This document shows positions 1 through 10,905 of a stretch of 64,000 bases of DNA, in pieces. The stretch comes from Hyposmocoma kahamanoa. Its lineage: Eukaryota; Arthropoda; Insecta; Lepidoptera; Cosmopterigidae. The DNA is taken from the NCBI RefSeq assembly GCF_003589595.1, contig NW_020654748.1, forward strand, positions 5,726,259 through 5,790,258, in the 5' to 3' direction. The notes beneath the pieces were generated by a model, which worked only from the letters and a program-made list of their open reading frames with translations, ran no database searches and was not told where the DNA came from. The position numbers and the translations under genes are program-made. The first letter of the stretch is position 1, and the number at the start of each line of letters is the position of its first letter.

Positions 1-740
1 ATTGTCTAACCCTTACCAAAAGTAGGAAAGAAATAACGCTATATGAACTATATAATGCCATCTCTTTCCTTTTTGATGTTCCGAATCGTGTTATTGTAGT
101 ATAATGTTAAAGTACTTAACATTATTTACATTCAGAGAATATTAACTGCCAAAAAAAGAAAAGTATGTAATAACGAAATCTATTAAAATTACGTTGTTTT
201 CAATTATTATTCCACATTTTCATGAAGAAAATAAATAAAACAAGCTGAGTCTTGATAGTCACGTTGTGAATTCGGATCCATAGTCTAGTGTCAACTGTTA
301 GTTTCACCAAGGAGCATGTAGACGTCGCTGTCATAATTTTACGAAATAAACATCGCGTATTTTTATTTTACGAGAAATTTTGTCCTACGTGCTATTAAAT
401 AAAAAATAAACAAAATATTCAAGAGATATATGTAAATAAATAAGTTCAACTTAGCTTTTAATCATTACAAATCAATATTAAAACAATAAAACTGAAAACA
501 ATATTGTTTCCATTGCATCCGTGTAACTATTTTAAGATTGCTAAATTTGACATAAGAGCAATATTACTGTAATGTCAAAGTCGCGTCATAGTACGAACTG
601 AGTGAATGAATAGTCACAAAGCTGCCAATAAAACATCATAGTTTTAACATTACAAATAAGCTTGCTTTCAGCGCGTTATGGTACGAAAAGTTAATGTAAG
701 GTTAAAGTAATATTGTTTTAAGAGGTTGTGGTAGGCCCCC
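1..740. other. AT-rich sequence, no feature seen
   Basis: No coding frame, tRNA-like box or inverted-repeat element was recognised here. Short A/T runs only. Confidence 0.5.
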
Positions 741-1165
741 TGATACTCACTGCTCGATGTTTTACGAGCCTACCGAGTTCGACATTAGTGCTCGAGTCTG
801 TTTATGTATGTGAGTCGAGCTTAACTCTGGTAAGTACCCACTGAACGCCGTTATGGTGTGGTGTGTTAAACTGTAGTGTAATATCTTCTTCTTTTTTTAA
901 ATCACTATATTAGGGTTTTGTTTGCAATTGTAGTTGTTCAGTAAAATTTAACCCTGCTTATCGTACTCGAGACTTTGTAGAGTAGAAGTCGCTTCGGGTC
1001 GACTTTTGGAACTCGAGTTACGTTGAAGATTCGAGTTCTTTTTAGACTTTAGTTCGTGCTCCGATGATTCGCACTAAATGCGACTCGGACTCGTAAGTGT
1101 TTTGGGCCACCGAACCGCGCTAAATGAGTCGAGTTTATAAAAAAAAGTTCCCGGACTCGAATGTT
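740..1165. repeat. Cluster of CGAGT/ACTCG words
   Basis: About a dozen copies of GAGTCGAG, ACTCGAG, GACTCGGACTCG and close variants are scattered in both orientations over roughly 400 bp, far more than in flanking DNA. No coding frame is seen. It may be the subterminal region of an unrecognised DNA element or a degenerate tandem repeat; no ends were found. Confidence 0.4.
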
Positions 1166-1780
1166 TTATAACACTAGCATAAACTCTGCCTACATTAAGT
1201 AATTACGTAAAGTTTATAGGCTATCCGTTTAAAGTAAATTTTTATTTAACTTAAAATTTAAAATTTTGTGCTGCTAGTGGTTCTAATTGGTGACCAGTTG
1301 TTACTCGATTTCTGTACAAATACGGGCGACTGCTGACATCGTTTTTTAAAAATAAACAGCGTTGTGGTAATTGTTACTGGAAGTGGAGGAGGAAAAGATG
1401 TTGCTGCCTTGTATAAAGTTAATAACTGAAGCAACGAGGGAAAGTTAATAACTGAAGACGCGGGAATAAGAAAGAGGAAGCAAAGTGCAGCAATGTTATT
1501 TTTGGCCGAAATCATTAAATGCCTTGTACAAGAAAAGACCACAATGCAGTTATATCAATTATCGTCGCACCAGTCCCCACGCCGGCGAGCCCTCGCGTTA
1601 ATTGAACTAAATCATCGCTTCACACGACCACCGACCACGGCGTATCTATCCAATAAAGCAATTTTCCAATTGGCCCCAATAAGGTACCTCCGTTCATCTT
1701 CAATAGACACATTCTACGCAGTAGTTATTTCTATATTATAGCATTACGTACTTTTGCTGGTATTATAATTGTTACTAGTT
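1166..1780. other. No recognised gene; small direct repeat
   Basis: The words AAAGTTAATAACTGAAG occur twice near 1417-1460. Short open frames on both strands are unlike any family I know and overlap each other, so none is annotated. Confidence 0.4.
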
Positions 1781-1782
1781 TT

Positions 1783-1960
1783 CCGGATTTAAATCGCGGT
1801 TATTGGTTTTTTTTTTTCATACAAACCGACGTTTCGGGTCTTTTACAACCGTGACCATGGGACCTGTGAAGGGCCCGAAACGATGGTTTGTTCTAAAAAC
1901 AAATATACGCGATTTAAATACGGAAAAATAGTTCCATTTCCTATGTGTAACAATCGCAAA
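1783..1960 (+). mobile_element. R8 foldback repeat
   Basis: The left arm reads TTCCGGATTTAAATCGCG and the right arm CGCGATTTAAATACGGAA, flanking a centre with CGTTTCGGG and CCCGAAACG facing each other. This is a long imperfect palindrome, typical of a non-autonomous foldback or MITE. Outer sequence GGAAATGAAAC with ACACATAG is shared with the copy at 9238-9460. Partial copies lie near 3840, 4880 and possibly 35780. No transposase is present. Confidence 0.6.
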
Positions 1961-2669
1961 AACCTAAGAACTCGATTATAATTGTTGTTCATAGGGAAAA
2001 AGCCTAGTATAAAATACTTTAATCATTGAATGATGGAATTGGTAACAGTTGAACTCCTTATCAAAGAATTCCTCCAGGAAAGTTTTTTTTATAACACTAA
2101 GCGATACACGAACACGTCGTGTGGTAGCAAGCGGCACGTCTATCCATAACAGTTGATGTCGCTGCATCCGCTGAAATACCGCCAGTCGCTAGGATTTGAA
2201 TCCCTTCTCCTACGAAGTCCACGGCGCATTTAGGCAGACGCCCCGCCGCATACCGGTAGATACCAGCGCCTACCAGTGAATTTCGTATCCTATAGCGTGC
2301 TCTTCGATAGCGCAGAGAGAAATACGCAGCGATACTCTGAGGTCGGTCTCAGAGCATTGAAATATGTTCCTAATTTCGATTGTTATAGCATAAAATATAA
2401 ATTAATACATTTAATGTCCTCTGCCTTTCTGTTCACCGTATTTTATATTATTATCTATGTATAGATTCGTATTAGTTCCGAATACGAGACTGTACAAATC
2501 AAGAAAACTCGGACCAACTTCGGATGTCGCCCGTGCACCGAGTCCGATTCAAATCCGGGAAAATACGAATATCGCTTGTACACCTGGAGACAAAATGATG
2601 CCTGTGACATTTCGGACCGTCATTTCTCGGATTCAGAACTGACATGAATCGGACGTAGTGCTCAAACGC
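1961..2669. other. No recognised feature
   Basis: Mixed-composition unique sequence. Short frames at 2276-2464 and 2457-2642 have no recognisable motif and are not annotated. Confidence 0.35.
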
Positions 2670-2816
2670 TCTAAGGGTGCTGATGAAACTATAAGCACGT
2701 ACGACTTGTCAAATTTACGTCTCAGGGTGACCGGTGCAGGGGCAGTATCCCTCAGATTTTTCCGAAGGTTCTGAGTGGCGTGCAACTGTTACGTCATTTG
2801 GTACCATAAAAAATAG
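2670..2816 (+). repeat. R2 interspersed repeat, 5'-truncated
   Basis: Matches the 3' half of family R2: GTCTCAGGGTGAC, a CAGTGGCAGT-like stretch, GAGTGGC with CAACTGTTA, and the tail GTCATTTGGTACCATAAAAA. The A-rich 3' end gives the orientation. R2 occurs about 17 times in this window. Confidence 0.6.
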
Positions 2817-2819
2817 AAA

Positions 2820-3835
2820 CAAAAGAAGTATATCAACATTGTTTAGGGTCAAGGCAATAAAAACGTTGACAACTGAAACTTAAATTCAACTTTTGCCGCT
2901 TGCGATAAGAACGATCCAAAAGTGCTAAAGCTCTTGTCAGTGCTGTTGACACTTGTTACAGATGTGATTATTCGTATTTAATAAACGGTGTTTTATTCAC
3001 AGAGAAAGTTACAAGATCCATGTAGATATTATATCCTTTGAACACACGCTGTTTTAATTTATTTCTTTCATATGCACTGTCCGCAACCTGTTTTATACAA
3101 TCTTAAGTTTTCAATTAAATTTAATTTAATTTATAGCTCCATATACAGTTTAAGAAGGTCTCAAAAAACTTATATAGTCCTTATTAAATGTTCCCCTGCA
3201 ATGGCTTAAGCAATGAAGGGTAGAGGGCACCTATTGTATAAATAATAATAATAATAATATCTAAAACAATAAAACAAACTTAAAATTTAGTATTTATCTT
3301 CGAAAAAATGGTTCAGAAGTACGAGCTGTAGGTAATCCTTAAAGTACAAGATTGCAGTTTGGAGTGAATGAATGAATGAAGTGAGTACGCAAAGACAAAG
3401 GTGTAAATTAGAAAACTTAGAGGTGTGATATCAAATTGGAAATTATTTACAAGTTTAGAAAATATTATTGCTGATGTCTTAAAATGCTAGAGACAATTTT
3501 ATTTTTTATTTGTTTTCATTTTCGAGTTTAGCCAACGATATATGAGTATTTTAAGTATCGCAAAATTTGTGGATTTAATTTAATGATAATAATATTAATA
3601 AATATCACGCAATAAACATAAAAAAATACTTTCCGTGGATCAAACTGTAAGTTATGCATATATTTATAAAACGATAAAGTATTATAATGGCCAGCATCAA
3701 ACTGTTAATATTTGAGGTAGACCACAATTAACATAAGTTTTGAGTATTTCTATTTTATACGTAAGAGGTGAACCACGGGAAGAAATAATTGCCCATGGTC
3801 CACCCACGTGAACCAGTCAGGTGCTCCACGGGAAA
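2820..3835. other. AT-rich sequence with microsatellites
   Basis: Contains an (AAT)n run near 3241-3262 and a (GAAT)n run near 3364-3380. Otherwise no gene, SINE box or inverted repeat was recognised. Confidence 0.45.
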
Positions 3836-3932
3836 GAAGCGAATTTTTCGGATCTAAATCGCGTATATTTGTTTTTTCGAACGGAACTAAAGTTTCGATC
3901 TCTTTACATGTCCTATGATCACGGCTGATTGA
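3836..3932 (+). mobile_element. R8 foldback repeat, half copy
   Basis: TTTTTCGGATCTAAATCGCGTATATTTG matches (in pieces) one arm of R8 and is followed by a decayed centre (AAAGTTTCGATC, TGATCACGGCTG). The other arm is missing. Confidence 0.45.
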
Positions 3933-3934
3933 AA

Positions 3935-4546
3935 TGATGTTAGTCATCAACCATTTAGTAGTAGTACCCTACTTTAGTAGTAGTACCCTACTACTAAATG
4001 GTTGCGTTAGTCGTACCCCCTAAGAAAAAACCGCTGTAATATTTAAGGTTATTTAAATTAAACAAACCTTTTAGCGTCTACTAGATCTTTGTTTATTTAC
4101 TATCAATGTATTTTAATGAAAATACGAAAAACGTTTATTGAATAAGCCATTGACAAGGTTTTCAAAAAAGCGCCTTTGGTACGATTTAGGCACCCGGTCG
4201 CCTAATTCGTACCACCTATAACCTAAGTCGTACTTAGAACAACTGATGATGTTGTGTTGTACAAATGATGTTAGTCATCAACCATTTAGTAGTAGGGTAA
4301 GGTTGCGTTAGTCGTACCCCCTAAGAAAAAACCGCTGTAATATTTAAGGTTATTTAAATTAAACAAAACCTTTAGCGTCTACGGGATCTTTATTTATTTA
4401 CTATCAATATGTTTTAATGAAAATACGAAAAACGTTTATTGAATTAGCTATTGACAAGGTTTTCAAAAAAGCGCCGTTGGTACGATTTAGCAACCGGTCG
4501 CCTAATTCGTACCACCTTTATCCTAAGTCGTACTTAGAACAACATT
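3935..4546 (+). repeat. Tandem duplication, period about 332 bp
   Basis: Unit 1 begins GATGTTAGTCATCAACCATT at 3935 and unit 2 begins with the same 20 bases at 4267. Both continue through CGTTAGTCGTACCCCCTAAG, GACAAGGTTTTCAAAAAAGC and CCTAAGTCGTACTTAGAAC. The units differ by point changes and by an extra palindrome in unit 1. Unit 2 runs on into the larger element at 4296-5550. Confidence 0.8.
3948..4004. repeat. 17-bp perfect palindrome arms in unit 1
   Basis: CAACCATTTAGTAGTAG at 3948-3964 and its exact complement CTACTACTAAATGGTTG at 3988-4004 flank a spacer that itself repeats TAGTAGTACCCTACT. Unit 2 has a single CAACCATTTAGTAGTAG and no partner, so the arm probably arose after the duplication. 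Confidence 0.75.
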
Positions 4547-5550
4547 TCAGTCAGGACATCATAAACTGTATAGTACAGTACTAATAAAAAGATATCATAA
4601 TAACAATTAAAATCTAGAAACAGTTACTAAGGTCTAAGGTGGTTAAAATCAAATAATTCTTTATATTTGTGAAGGGAAAGAACAATCCCAAAATCTTATG
4701 TGTAAGGGAACACAGAAAGCAAAAATTTTAAACTCTTCAGAAATAGAATTATGAATTGTAATGAAATAAAATTATAATTTCTTCTGAAATAAAATTATTA
4801 ATTGTAATGAAATAAAATTATAAGTTAATATTTATGAAATAAAATTATAAGTTAATATTTATGAAATAAAACTATAAATGTTTTGTTTGGTTTGTTTGAA
4901 AAAACACATATACGATTTAAATCCGGAAAAATAGTTTCATTTCTTATACATTTTAATTAAATAAAATTCAAATTCTCCTGAAATGAATTTACGAATTCTA
5001 ATTAAATAAAATTAACATGCTTCGGTAATCAAATAAGGCATATTATATAATAAAAGCACTACAAAATTAGTTTTGTTGAACGCAAATATCACAAATATAT
5101 TATTTAGCTGAAAAAACTAAGAAATAATTTTCATAAATTCCTAAGTCGTACCGGTACGATTAAGGAATTTTCCACGGGTACGACTTAAGCAACGACACTT
5201 TCAAAATTTCAAGTCAAAATTACTGTTACAAAGATTTGCCGCTTGTGCTTGTGCTTAAATAAATGCTAAAATACGTGATAAATATACGAATACTAAAAAA
5301 ATAAGTTTACCGCCACATTCTTCCTTGGAATTGCTTCCGAATTAATGAGAAATTTTAAAGAAAACAGTGCATAAACTTATTTTTTCATATTTTTCCCAAC
5401 ACGAACGTCAGCCGGCCGCCGGTTTGTTTTTGTTTACTTGCTTAACTTAATAGTTCAAATTTATATTACTAGATATTACTTCCCACGCATGTGAGACCAG
5501 ATATCGCCGGAGCACGACTTAGGCGGTGGTACGACTAACGCAATCTTACC
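4296..5550. mobile_element. Non-autonomous DNA element, 23-bp TIRs
   Basis: The left end (4296-4318) and the complement of the right end (5528-5550) agree at 22 of 23 positions: both start GGTAAG, then G or A, then TTGCGTTAGTCGTACC. The 1255-bp interior has no transposase but repeats the words CCTAAGTCGTAC, TACGATTTAG, GTACGACTTA and CACGACTTAG, as expected for subterminal binding motifs. TAGTAG lies outside both ends but a clean target duplication is not evident. The superfamily is unassigned. Confidence 0.65.
4735..4872 (+). repeat. Short AT-rich tandem repeat
   Basis: Repeats of ATGAAATAAAATTATAA with spacers GTTAATATTT and TTAATTGTA lie head to tail. This segment sits inside the element at 4296-5550. 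A decayed R8 arm follows at about 4880-4945. Confidence 0.6.
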
Positions 5551-5639
5551 TTAGTAGAGCACAAATAGGTAAGGTTTTCTCTCTTTCTCTTTCACAACGC
5601 GCTCTACTGCTACTAAAGTTAAATCTAGGTACAACTATG

Positions 5640-5800
5640 AAAACATTGATGCAATACTGTACTGGAGGTTCCGGGTTCGGTTCCTGGTAGGACCAAGTTG
5701 GAAAATGAAGTTTTCTGAATTGGTTCTGGTCTGGGTGTTCTGAGAAGTGCCCCAGACTGAACTTCGTTGCTTTGGTACTCGTTGTACAAGTCTAGTACAT
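5640..5800 (+). repeat. R12 tRNA-like SINE fragment
   Basis: A box-B-like GGGTTCGGTTCCTGG at about 5669 is followed by TAGGACCAAGTTGGAAAATG. A decayed relative occurs at 42690-42790 (CCGGATTCGGTTTACAGTAAGACCAATTTG). No box A or foldable tRNA is present, so it is a SINE relic and not a tRNA gene. Confidence 0.4.
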
Positions 5801-6319
5801 TCTTAGTAAATAGTCTGGAAAGCACTGCCTCAATTATAAGATATATAAATAGATAGCGGCGTATGTGAAACGATGTACTGCGAATAGATTGCACAGGGGT
5901 ACGTATACACAACACGTATGCAATCATGAATTCCTATGTACCTACTTGATTGAACGAAACCACGAACCGCCATCCTCTATCGACGATGCAGCGTATCGGG
6001 CAATTGTGAACTGTTAGGAATAGTTGGAACTACACGAAGTTCCTCAGTGCATGGGGCAAATGGGTCACGGAAAAGTTAATAATAATAATTAATGTACGAG
6101 ACAATCCCACAAATCACCTCCATCTTTTCATGATAGCAAGTCAGTATACGGTAGTAACCAACAAGCCTATTTATAACAGTGCAATGCCGCCCAGAGCTCT
6201 AATGCAAAGACCGGAAAGGCACTCTTGAAACGTAATGTTGGAAATTCCGTATTTTAACTAACAAATGAAACTTTATTTTGCCATGATTGGAAAGCGCCTG
6301 TAGTTTCACCAGCGTCCTT
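5801..6319. other. No recognised feature
   Basis: Unique sequence. A minus-strand open frame at 5625-5927 is largely antisense to the R12 relic and is not a gene candidate. Confidence 0.35.
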
Positions 6320-6840
6320 AGCGCCCAGTTACACGAGTAGAAAGTTTTCGCGCGGCGGCCGCCCAGTTACCACACCTTTGTGTCCATTGAGGCCCCGGCC
6401 GCACTACTAAGGCGACTGCGACGCGATGGCGATTTCGTGAAAACAAACTCATATAAACATTATGTCGGTGGCCGCACTGCAGAAACGACAAGCGAAATTT
6501 ATTTGTTCATTTCGTAAAGAAATTTTAAATGTTCTACAAGTAATGAGTGTGTCCACATTAAACAAAATTATTAAGCGACAGCGTTCGTGCGAAAGAGCGC
6601 GACATATTCAAGCGAAGAGTTGCGAAGGAGACACCGCACCTTTTTCGCACGCGAATCTGAATTGTATTTACTAGGCAACAACGTTTCAATACCTCTAAAC
6701 AATACAACCGAAAATTCAAGTTAAAACGTAAAATCTAAATAAATAGAGCGTATTTTGCCATGATTGTTAGACGCACGCGGTCGCTGCGTGAAATTCGATT
6801 AAATTTGTGTCGAATAAATGCACCCTTGCGCTTCGAAAAT
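6320..6840 (+). other. GC-richer segment with a 70-codon open frame
   Basis: After a GC-rich stretch (GCGCGGCGGCCGCC at about 6350) an ATG frame runs 6462-6674 and encodes a basic, lysine/arginine-rich 70-residue product beginning MSVAALQKRQAKFICSFRKE. The words TTTTGCCATGATTG recur on both sides (about 6277 and 6752), which suggests the frame lies inside a decayed mobile element. I do not recognise the protein; codon content looks more protein-like than most short frames here. Confidence 0.25.
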
Positions 6841-6948
6841 GGAACGCAGTAATCCTCACATTACTCTTTGGCGGAAGAAATAGGTACAATGGTAGAACTT
6901 CCTTAGACGAAATCTTTCACAAGGAGCTCTACTACTACCAGTATCAGG
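6838..6948 (-). repeat. R2 interspersed repeat, partial
   Basis: Reads on the minus strand as the 5' part of R2: GAGCTCCTTGTGAAAGA, a variant of the AAGTACTGCC block, ACCTATTTC, then GTAATGTGAG and CTGCGTTCC. The 3' part is absent. Confidence 0.6.
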
Positions 6949-6949
6949 G

Positions 6950-7499
6950 CCCTTACCATTAACTCTTGTTACGGTTCAGTTTAGGACCTAAAATAAGTCG
7001 TTGTGAGACAGCGCTGCATGAAATGTACATATAAAGATAAAGATAAATTTATTTCAATATAACTTAATCTAAATATAAGTAAAAAAAAACAAAACAAATG
7101 TATGGGAAGCTAATATACAATTGGTAAAAAATAAAAATAAACCTTAATTATTATACTAATCATAAAGCTATACAATTAATTATTAGAAGCCTACCAGTAT
7201 AGTTGCGGTGCCTAAACTAAGTACATTATTACCTGTATCTTAAGCATCTTGTTTGTGCACAGATTCATTATATTAGTGCTTAAAAACAAAATAGCTATAT
7301 TTAATTAAGAATAAAACAATTAGCTTTTACAACATAATATATATATCACTATCTCGCTTTCTTGTCGTTACGAACCTATACTGAACTCTAATAAGAGTTC
7401 ATTGTAAGGCCCCTGATCTTAAACTAGGAAATGCTTTGTAATCTACTATGTACTTTCCGTTACTCTTGTACTGGAGGTACATAATGTCAGTACAGAGTA
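6950..7499. other. AT-rich sequence, no feature seen
   Basis: Nothing recognised apart from A-rich runs near 7080-7130. Confidence 0.4.
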
Positions 7500-7502
7500 C
7501 TA

Positions 7503-7727
7503 AAAAAACCGACCTCAAAATACATTCATCCCCTAGTTTGCCACCCTTAGAGGTGGAATATTTTCTTCAAATTTAAATGGAACCACTGTTGAGGTACCCC
7601 TCTTTCTAAAGAAAAAGAATCATCAAAATCGGTTCACAAATGCCGGAGCTATCGCATAACATACATACAAAAAACATACAGTCGAATTGAGAACCTCCTC
7701 ATTTTTTCAAAGTCGGTTAAAAAGTGA
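7503..7727 (-). mobile_element. R1 element, minus orientation
   Basis: Begins AAAAACCGACCTCAAAATAC and ends TCAAAGTCGGTTAAAAA, with the internal words CACCCTTAGAGGTGGAATAT, CGGTTCACAAATGCCGGAG and GTCGAATTGAGAACCTCCTC. These identify R1, a short element with imperfect AACCGAC(T/C)TC ends and no coding capacity. About ten copies are present in the window. Confidence 0.7.
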
Positions 7728-7895
7728 CGGTAATTACCTAGAAGAGTCAGACCATTACCAACTTGGAAAAGTTCGTTTCGCCTTTTCGACCATAGTGATT
7801 TATTGTGCTTTCCTCCTTTTTTCAAAGTCAGTTAAATAGTGACGGTAATTACCTAGAAGAGTCAGACGAAAACCAACTTGGAAAAGTTCGTTTCT
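7705..7895 (+). repeat. Direct duplication across an R1 end
   Basis: The R1 end plus its flank (CAAAGTCGGTTAAAAAGTGACGGTAATTACCTAGAAGAGTCAG, then AACTTGGAAAAGTTCGTTTC) occurs at 7710-7780 and again at 7815-7890 with few differences, a local tandem duplication with a period of about 100 bp. Confidence 0.65.
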
Positions 7896-8725
7896 TAAAT
7901 GGGTCCTATTGAGCGCCCATAGTGCTTTACACTGGACAAACTGGGTGGCCATGATTTTGAGGGACATTTTTAAAATCAATTTATAAAATAAATATGAAAA
8001 TAATTAAGGTTTAAAAAAAAACAAATAAAATTACGGCTAACTATGTCTAATTATAATACGAACCAAATTGGTTCAAAATGTAATAAATATGTAAAAGTTA
8101 CTGACAAATAAACACAGAATGTACCGACGAAACTAATCATTTTAGCAAACAATCAAGAACTTGTTCGAATAATATATTAAACTTCCGAAATTAATACTAA
8201 CTTACCGATGTTATATCCTGTGTTGTCACCCGTATTATAATATATTTCCGTGTGATAGAAAACTAACAAGTACCAAAAGTAACAAGTACCAAAATTAATT
8301 GCTTTTAAATGTATAATAAGTGATTTACGATAAAAATACGTAACAATAGTTTTCGGTAAAATATAAATTAAGTTGGTAAATATAAATTAAGTAGTATTAC
8401 GTCAGCACGATGTTTCGGAACTTTCAGTATTTCATTTGGTTGTTTACATATTTTTATTTGCACAGATTTATAGGTAGCAACGTAAATAAATCCGTAACAT
8501 TCATAATTTTAATAAGTACTTTTTAATTTACTTTTCGGAGCTTTCATTACCACCCTCAATAACATCGTTAATATAAGATCAAGAAGAGCAAGAATCAATA
8601 CTGACGCTGTTAGTTGGATTGGTTCATGTGACTTTTTCCCTTGTACATAATCAATTTACATTACCAGCATGTTATTATGTGTACTGCCGTAATCAGCAAA
8701 AAAAAATGACAATCTGTTACTATTT
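7896..8725. other. AT-rich sequence, no feature seen
   Basis: No gene, SINE box or inverted-repeat element recognised. Confidence 0.45.
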
Positions 8726-8727
8726 TT

Positions 8728-9193
8728 AACCGACTTCAAAAAAGGAGGAGTTTCTCAATTCGACTGTATGTTCTTTTTTTTCTTTTTTTTGTATGTATGT
8801 TACGCGATAACTCCGGTATTTGTGAATCGATTTTCATGATTCTTTTTTTGTTGGAAAGGGCGTACTTTCATAACGGTCCCATTTCATTTTGAAGAAAATC
8901 ATCCACCTCGAAGGGTGGCTGTTCACGCATGAAGATTCATTTTTATAAATAGCGCCTAACTTTAACTTAGGAGCAATTACTTTAATGGTTGATTTTGCTA
9001 TTTCTCCCATTCAATGCGTTTTTCTCTCAATACACTTTGAGTAGTGTCGTAGTGAGAACATATTTTTTATTATCTCCAGTGTCAAGTCCTGTATAGTGGT
9101 GAACTAGGGGATATTTCAATAAAACTTAGCAAATAGCCGTAATTCCACGTACTTTTGAGGTCGGTTTTTTTGGTACTCTGTACTGAGATTATT
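8728..9193 (+). mobile_element. R1 element, long copy
   Basis: Starts AACCGACTTCAAAAAAGG and ends GTACTTTTGAGGTCGGTTTT followed by the shared terminal words GGTACTCTGTACTGAGATTA. The interior includes CTCAATTCGACTGTATG, ACGCGATAACTCCGG and GTGGCTGTTCACGCATG. At about 466 bp it is one of the two longest uninterrupted copies. No open frame of note. Confidence 0.75.
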
Positions 9194-9237
9194 ATTTTTT
9201 CCTATGTGGATAAAATATGAAGTTACCTCAAGAGAAA

Positions 9238-9460
9238 AGTAGATATTTTTCGAGTCCTTAGGTGTTCGCGATTGTTACACATAGGAAATGAAACTATTTT
9301 TCCGGTTTGCATTAATATTACACATAACTGGTTGATGACTTTTCCATCTCAGTCAACCGTGATCAAGGTAAAGGACCCGAAAGGTTGGTTTATTTAAAAA
9401 AAAAAACAAATATACGCGAATTAAATCCGAAAATATGATTTCATTTCCTAAGTAGATATA
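9238..9460 (-). mobile_element. R8 foldback repeat
   Basis: Inverted arms ATAGGAAATGAAACTATTTT and its partner ATGATTTCATTTCCTA enclose CAACCGTGATCAAGG and GGACCCGAAAGGTTGG. The outer flank GCGATTGTTACACATAGG is also outside the copy at 1783-1960, so the true element is longer than the palindrome. Confidence 0.6.
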
Positions 9461-9609
9461 TTTTTTAAATTCATTTCTTTAAACATTATTTTCTCGGCTT
9501 GTGAATAAACTAATTTTTTTTGGTACAAAACTCAACTCAGCATTTAACACACCAGATAATAACAAAAATTCAATAAAAACATAAAACTATAATTTTAAAC
9601 TGTAATTAA

Positions 9610-9939
9610 CTAGCAGAAAAGAAAAACGTGCGCATTTTTTTTACAATGTTTCATTTGGCTTCGCTCTACCATAATCTGTGTTAAGCGAACGCCGTCTGTG
9701 GCTTCACCAATAACCGCAAAAAGCCAAGAAATAAAAAAGAAACGTATTGAATCTCCTTCGACTCCGTTAACCCTTAATGTTTCTCCAAAATGGTAAACAG
9801 GCCATAAAATTACGTGAAATATGTACACGATTCGTACATAAAAATATATCAGTCGAGTAATTTCGTCATCAAATATGTTAATCTTAATAGAAAACTGGAC
9901 GGTCTTTTTGCAATTGCGAATGTTTCTGATACGACCCAT
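9610..9939 (-). other. Unidentified 109-codon open frame
   Basis: An ATG-initiated frame reads downwards from 9939 to a stop at 9610. The product starts MGRIRNIRNCKKTVQFSIKI, has alternating hydrophobic segments around the middle and a Cys-containing C-terminus. It does not match a family I know, and lies between R8 and a SINE head. It could be a relic exon, since it overlaps no recognised repeat, but a chance frame cannot be excluded. Confidence 0.25.
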
Positions 9940-10022
9940 TTTGTGCCAAATCAGGACGAAATAGGGCTGAGCATTATCAACGATATGCTTTGTTTATTCT
10001 TTACATTCATTCTGATGATCTC

Positions 10023-10090
10023 GTTGGCCCAACGGTTTGCATTCTAGGCGCTGGGTGAGGAGGTCCCGGGTTCGATTACCAATATGTTCA
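10023..10090 (+). repeat. SINE head, tRNA-like
   Basis: A box-A-like TGGCCCAACGGTTTG and a box-B-like GGGTTCGATTACC are spaced as in a tRNA-derived SINE. The anticodon arm does not fold convincingly and no body of a known family follows, so this is not called a tRNA gene. Confidence 0.45.
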
Positions 10091-10379
10091 ATTTGTTAAA
10101 TTAACTTTTCCTAACCCGTCTATAAGTATAAAATTAAATATTAAAATATGATACTTCGGGGTACCTCGTATCACTATATGAATCTCGAAAAACTAACTAC
10201 TGCTGTGCAAGTACTATTTCCAAGTGCTTTCTGTGTAGATTGAACATTTTATATTAATTAAGCACTACGGCAAGTAAAGTACTCATATTTTTGTGTGCGG
10301 TACTATTTGAGTACAGTCCGTGAAAGTTTTAATGCAGTACTTACCTTTAAAAATATACCCAATTATACCATTTTTATTA
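10091..10379. other. No recognised feature
   Basis: AT-rich unique sequence. Confidence 0.35.
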
Positions 10380-10673
10380 AAAAAAATTCAAAAGTTTGTG
10401 GGATTACATCTATCTGCCTAGTTTTATTGAAAACGGTAAACGAAAAGTGGTTAAAATCCAATAAACCTGATTTATACCCTAATTTGCTACCCTTAGAGGT
10501 GGAATATTTTGTTTAAATTTACATGGGATCAAAACTGATGTACCCTCTTTCCAACAAAAATGGATCAATAAAATCGGTTCATAAATGAAGTAGCAATCGC
10601 GTAAAATACACACACAAAGAAAAATAATATAGTCGAATTGAGAACTTGTCCTTTTTTGAAGTCAGTTAAAAAT
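10380..10673 (-). mobile_element. R1 element, minus orientation
   Basis: Contains TACCCTTAGAGGTGGAATAT, AAATCGGTTCATAAATG and GTCGAATTGAGAACTTG, ending TTTTTGAAGTCAGTTAAAAA. The left end is decayed to AAAAGTTTGTGGGATTAC. Open frames across it are by-products of the repeat. Confidence 0.65.
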
Positions 10674-10819
10674 AATGTCTTCGTGAAGCAAAGTGCCATA
10701 TCTACAATATATAAAGTACTTTTCTTCCCTGTTCCGTGGACGTGGGACATCTTGTACATAAAAAACACATTTCGACAATAATTTGAGGTATAATATTAGA
10801 AGGTTGGTACATTGTGTTT

Positions 10820-10905
10820 AATAGCAATAGAGCTCTTTGTGAAAGAGTTCCTCCATGGAAGTACTGCCACTTTACCTATTTCTGTCACCAAGCATTAATG
10901 AAAAT
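10820..10905 (+). repeat. R2 interspersed repeat, 5' fragment
   Basis: TAGCAATAGAGCTCTTTGTG, GAAGTACTGCCACTTTACC and CCAAGCATTAATG match the first 90 bp of R2. The rest is missing. Confidence 0.6.
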
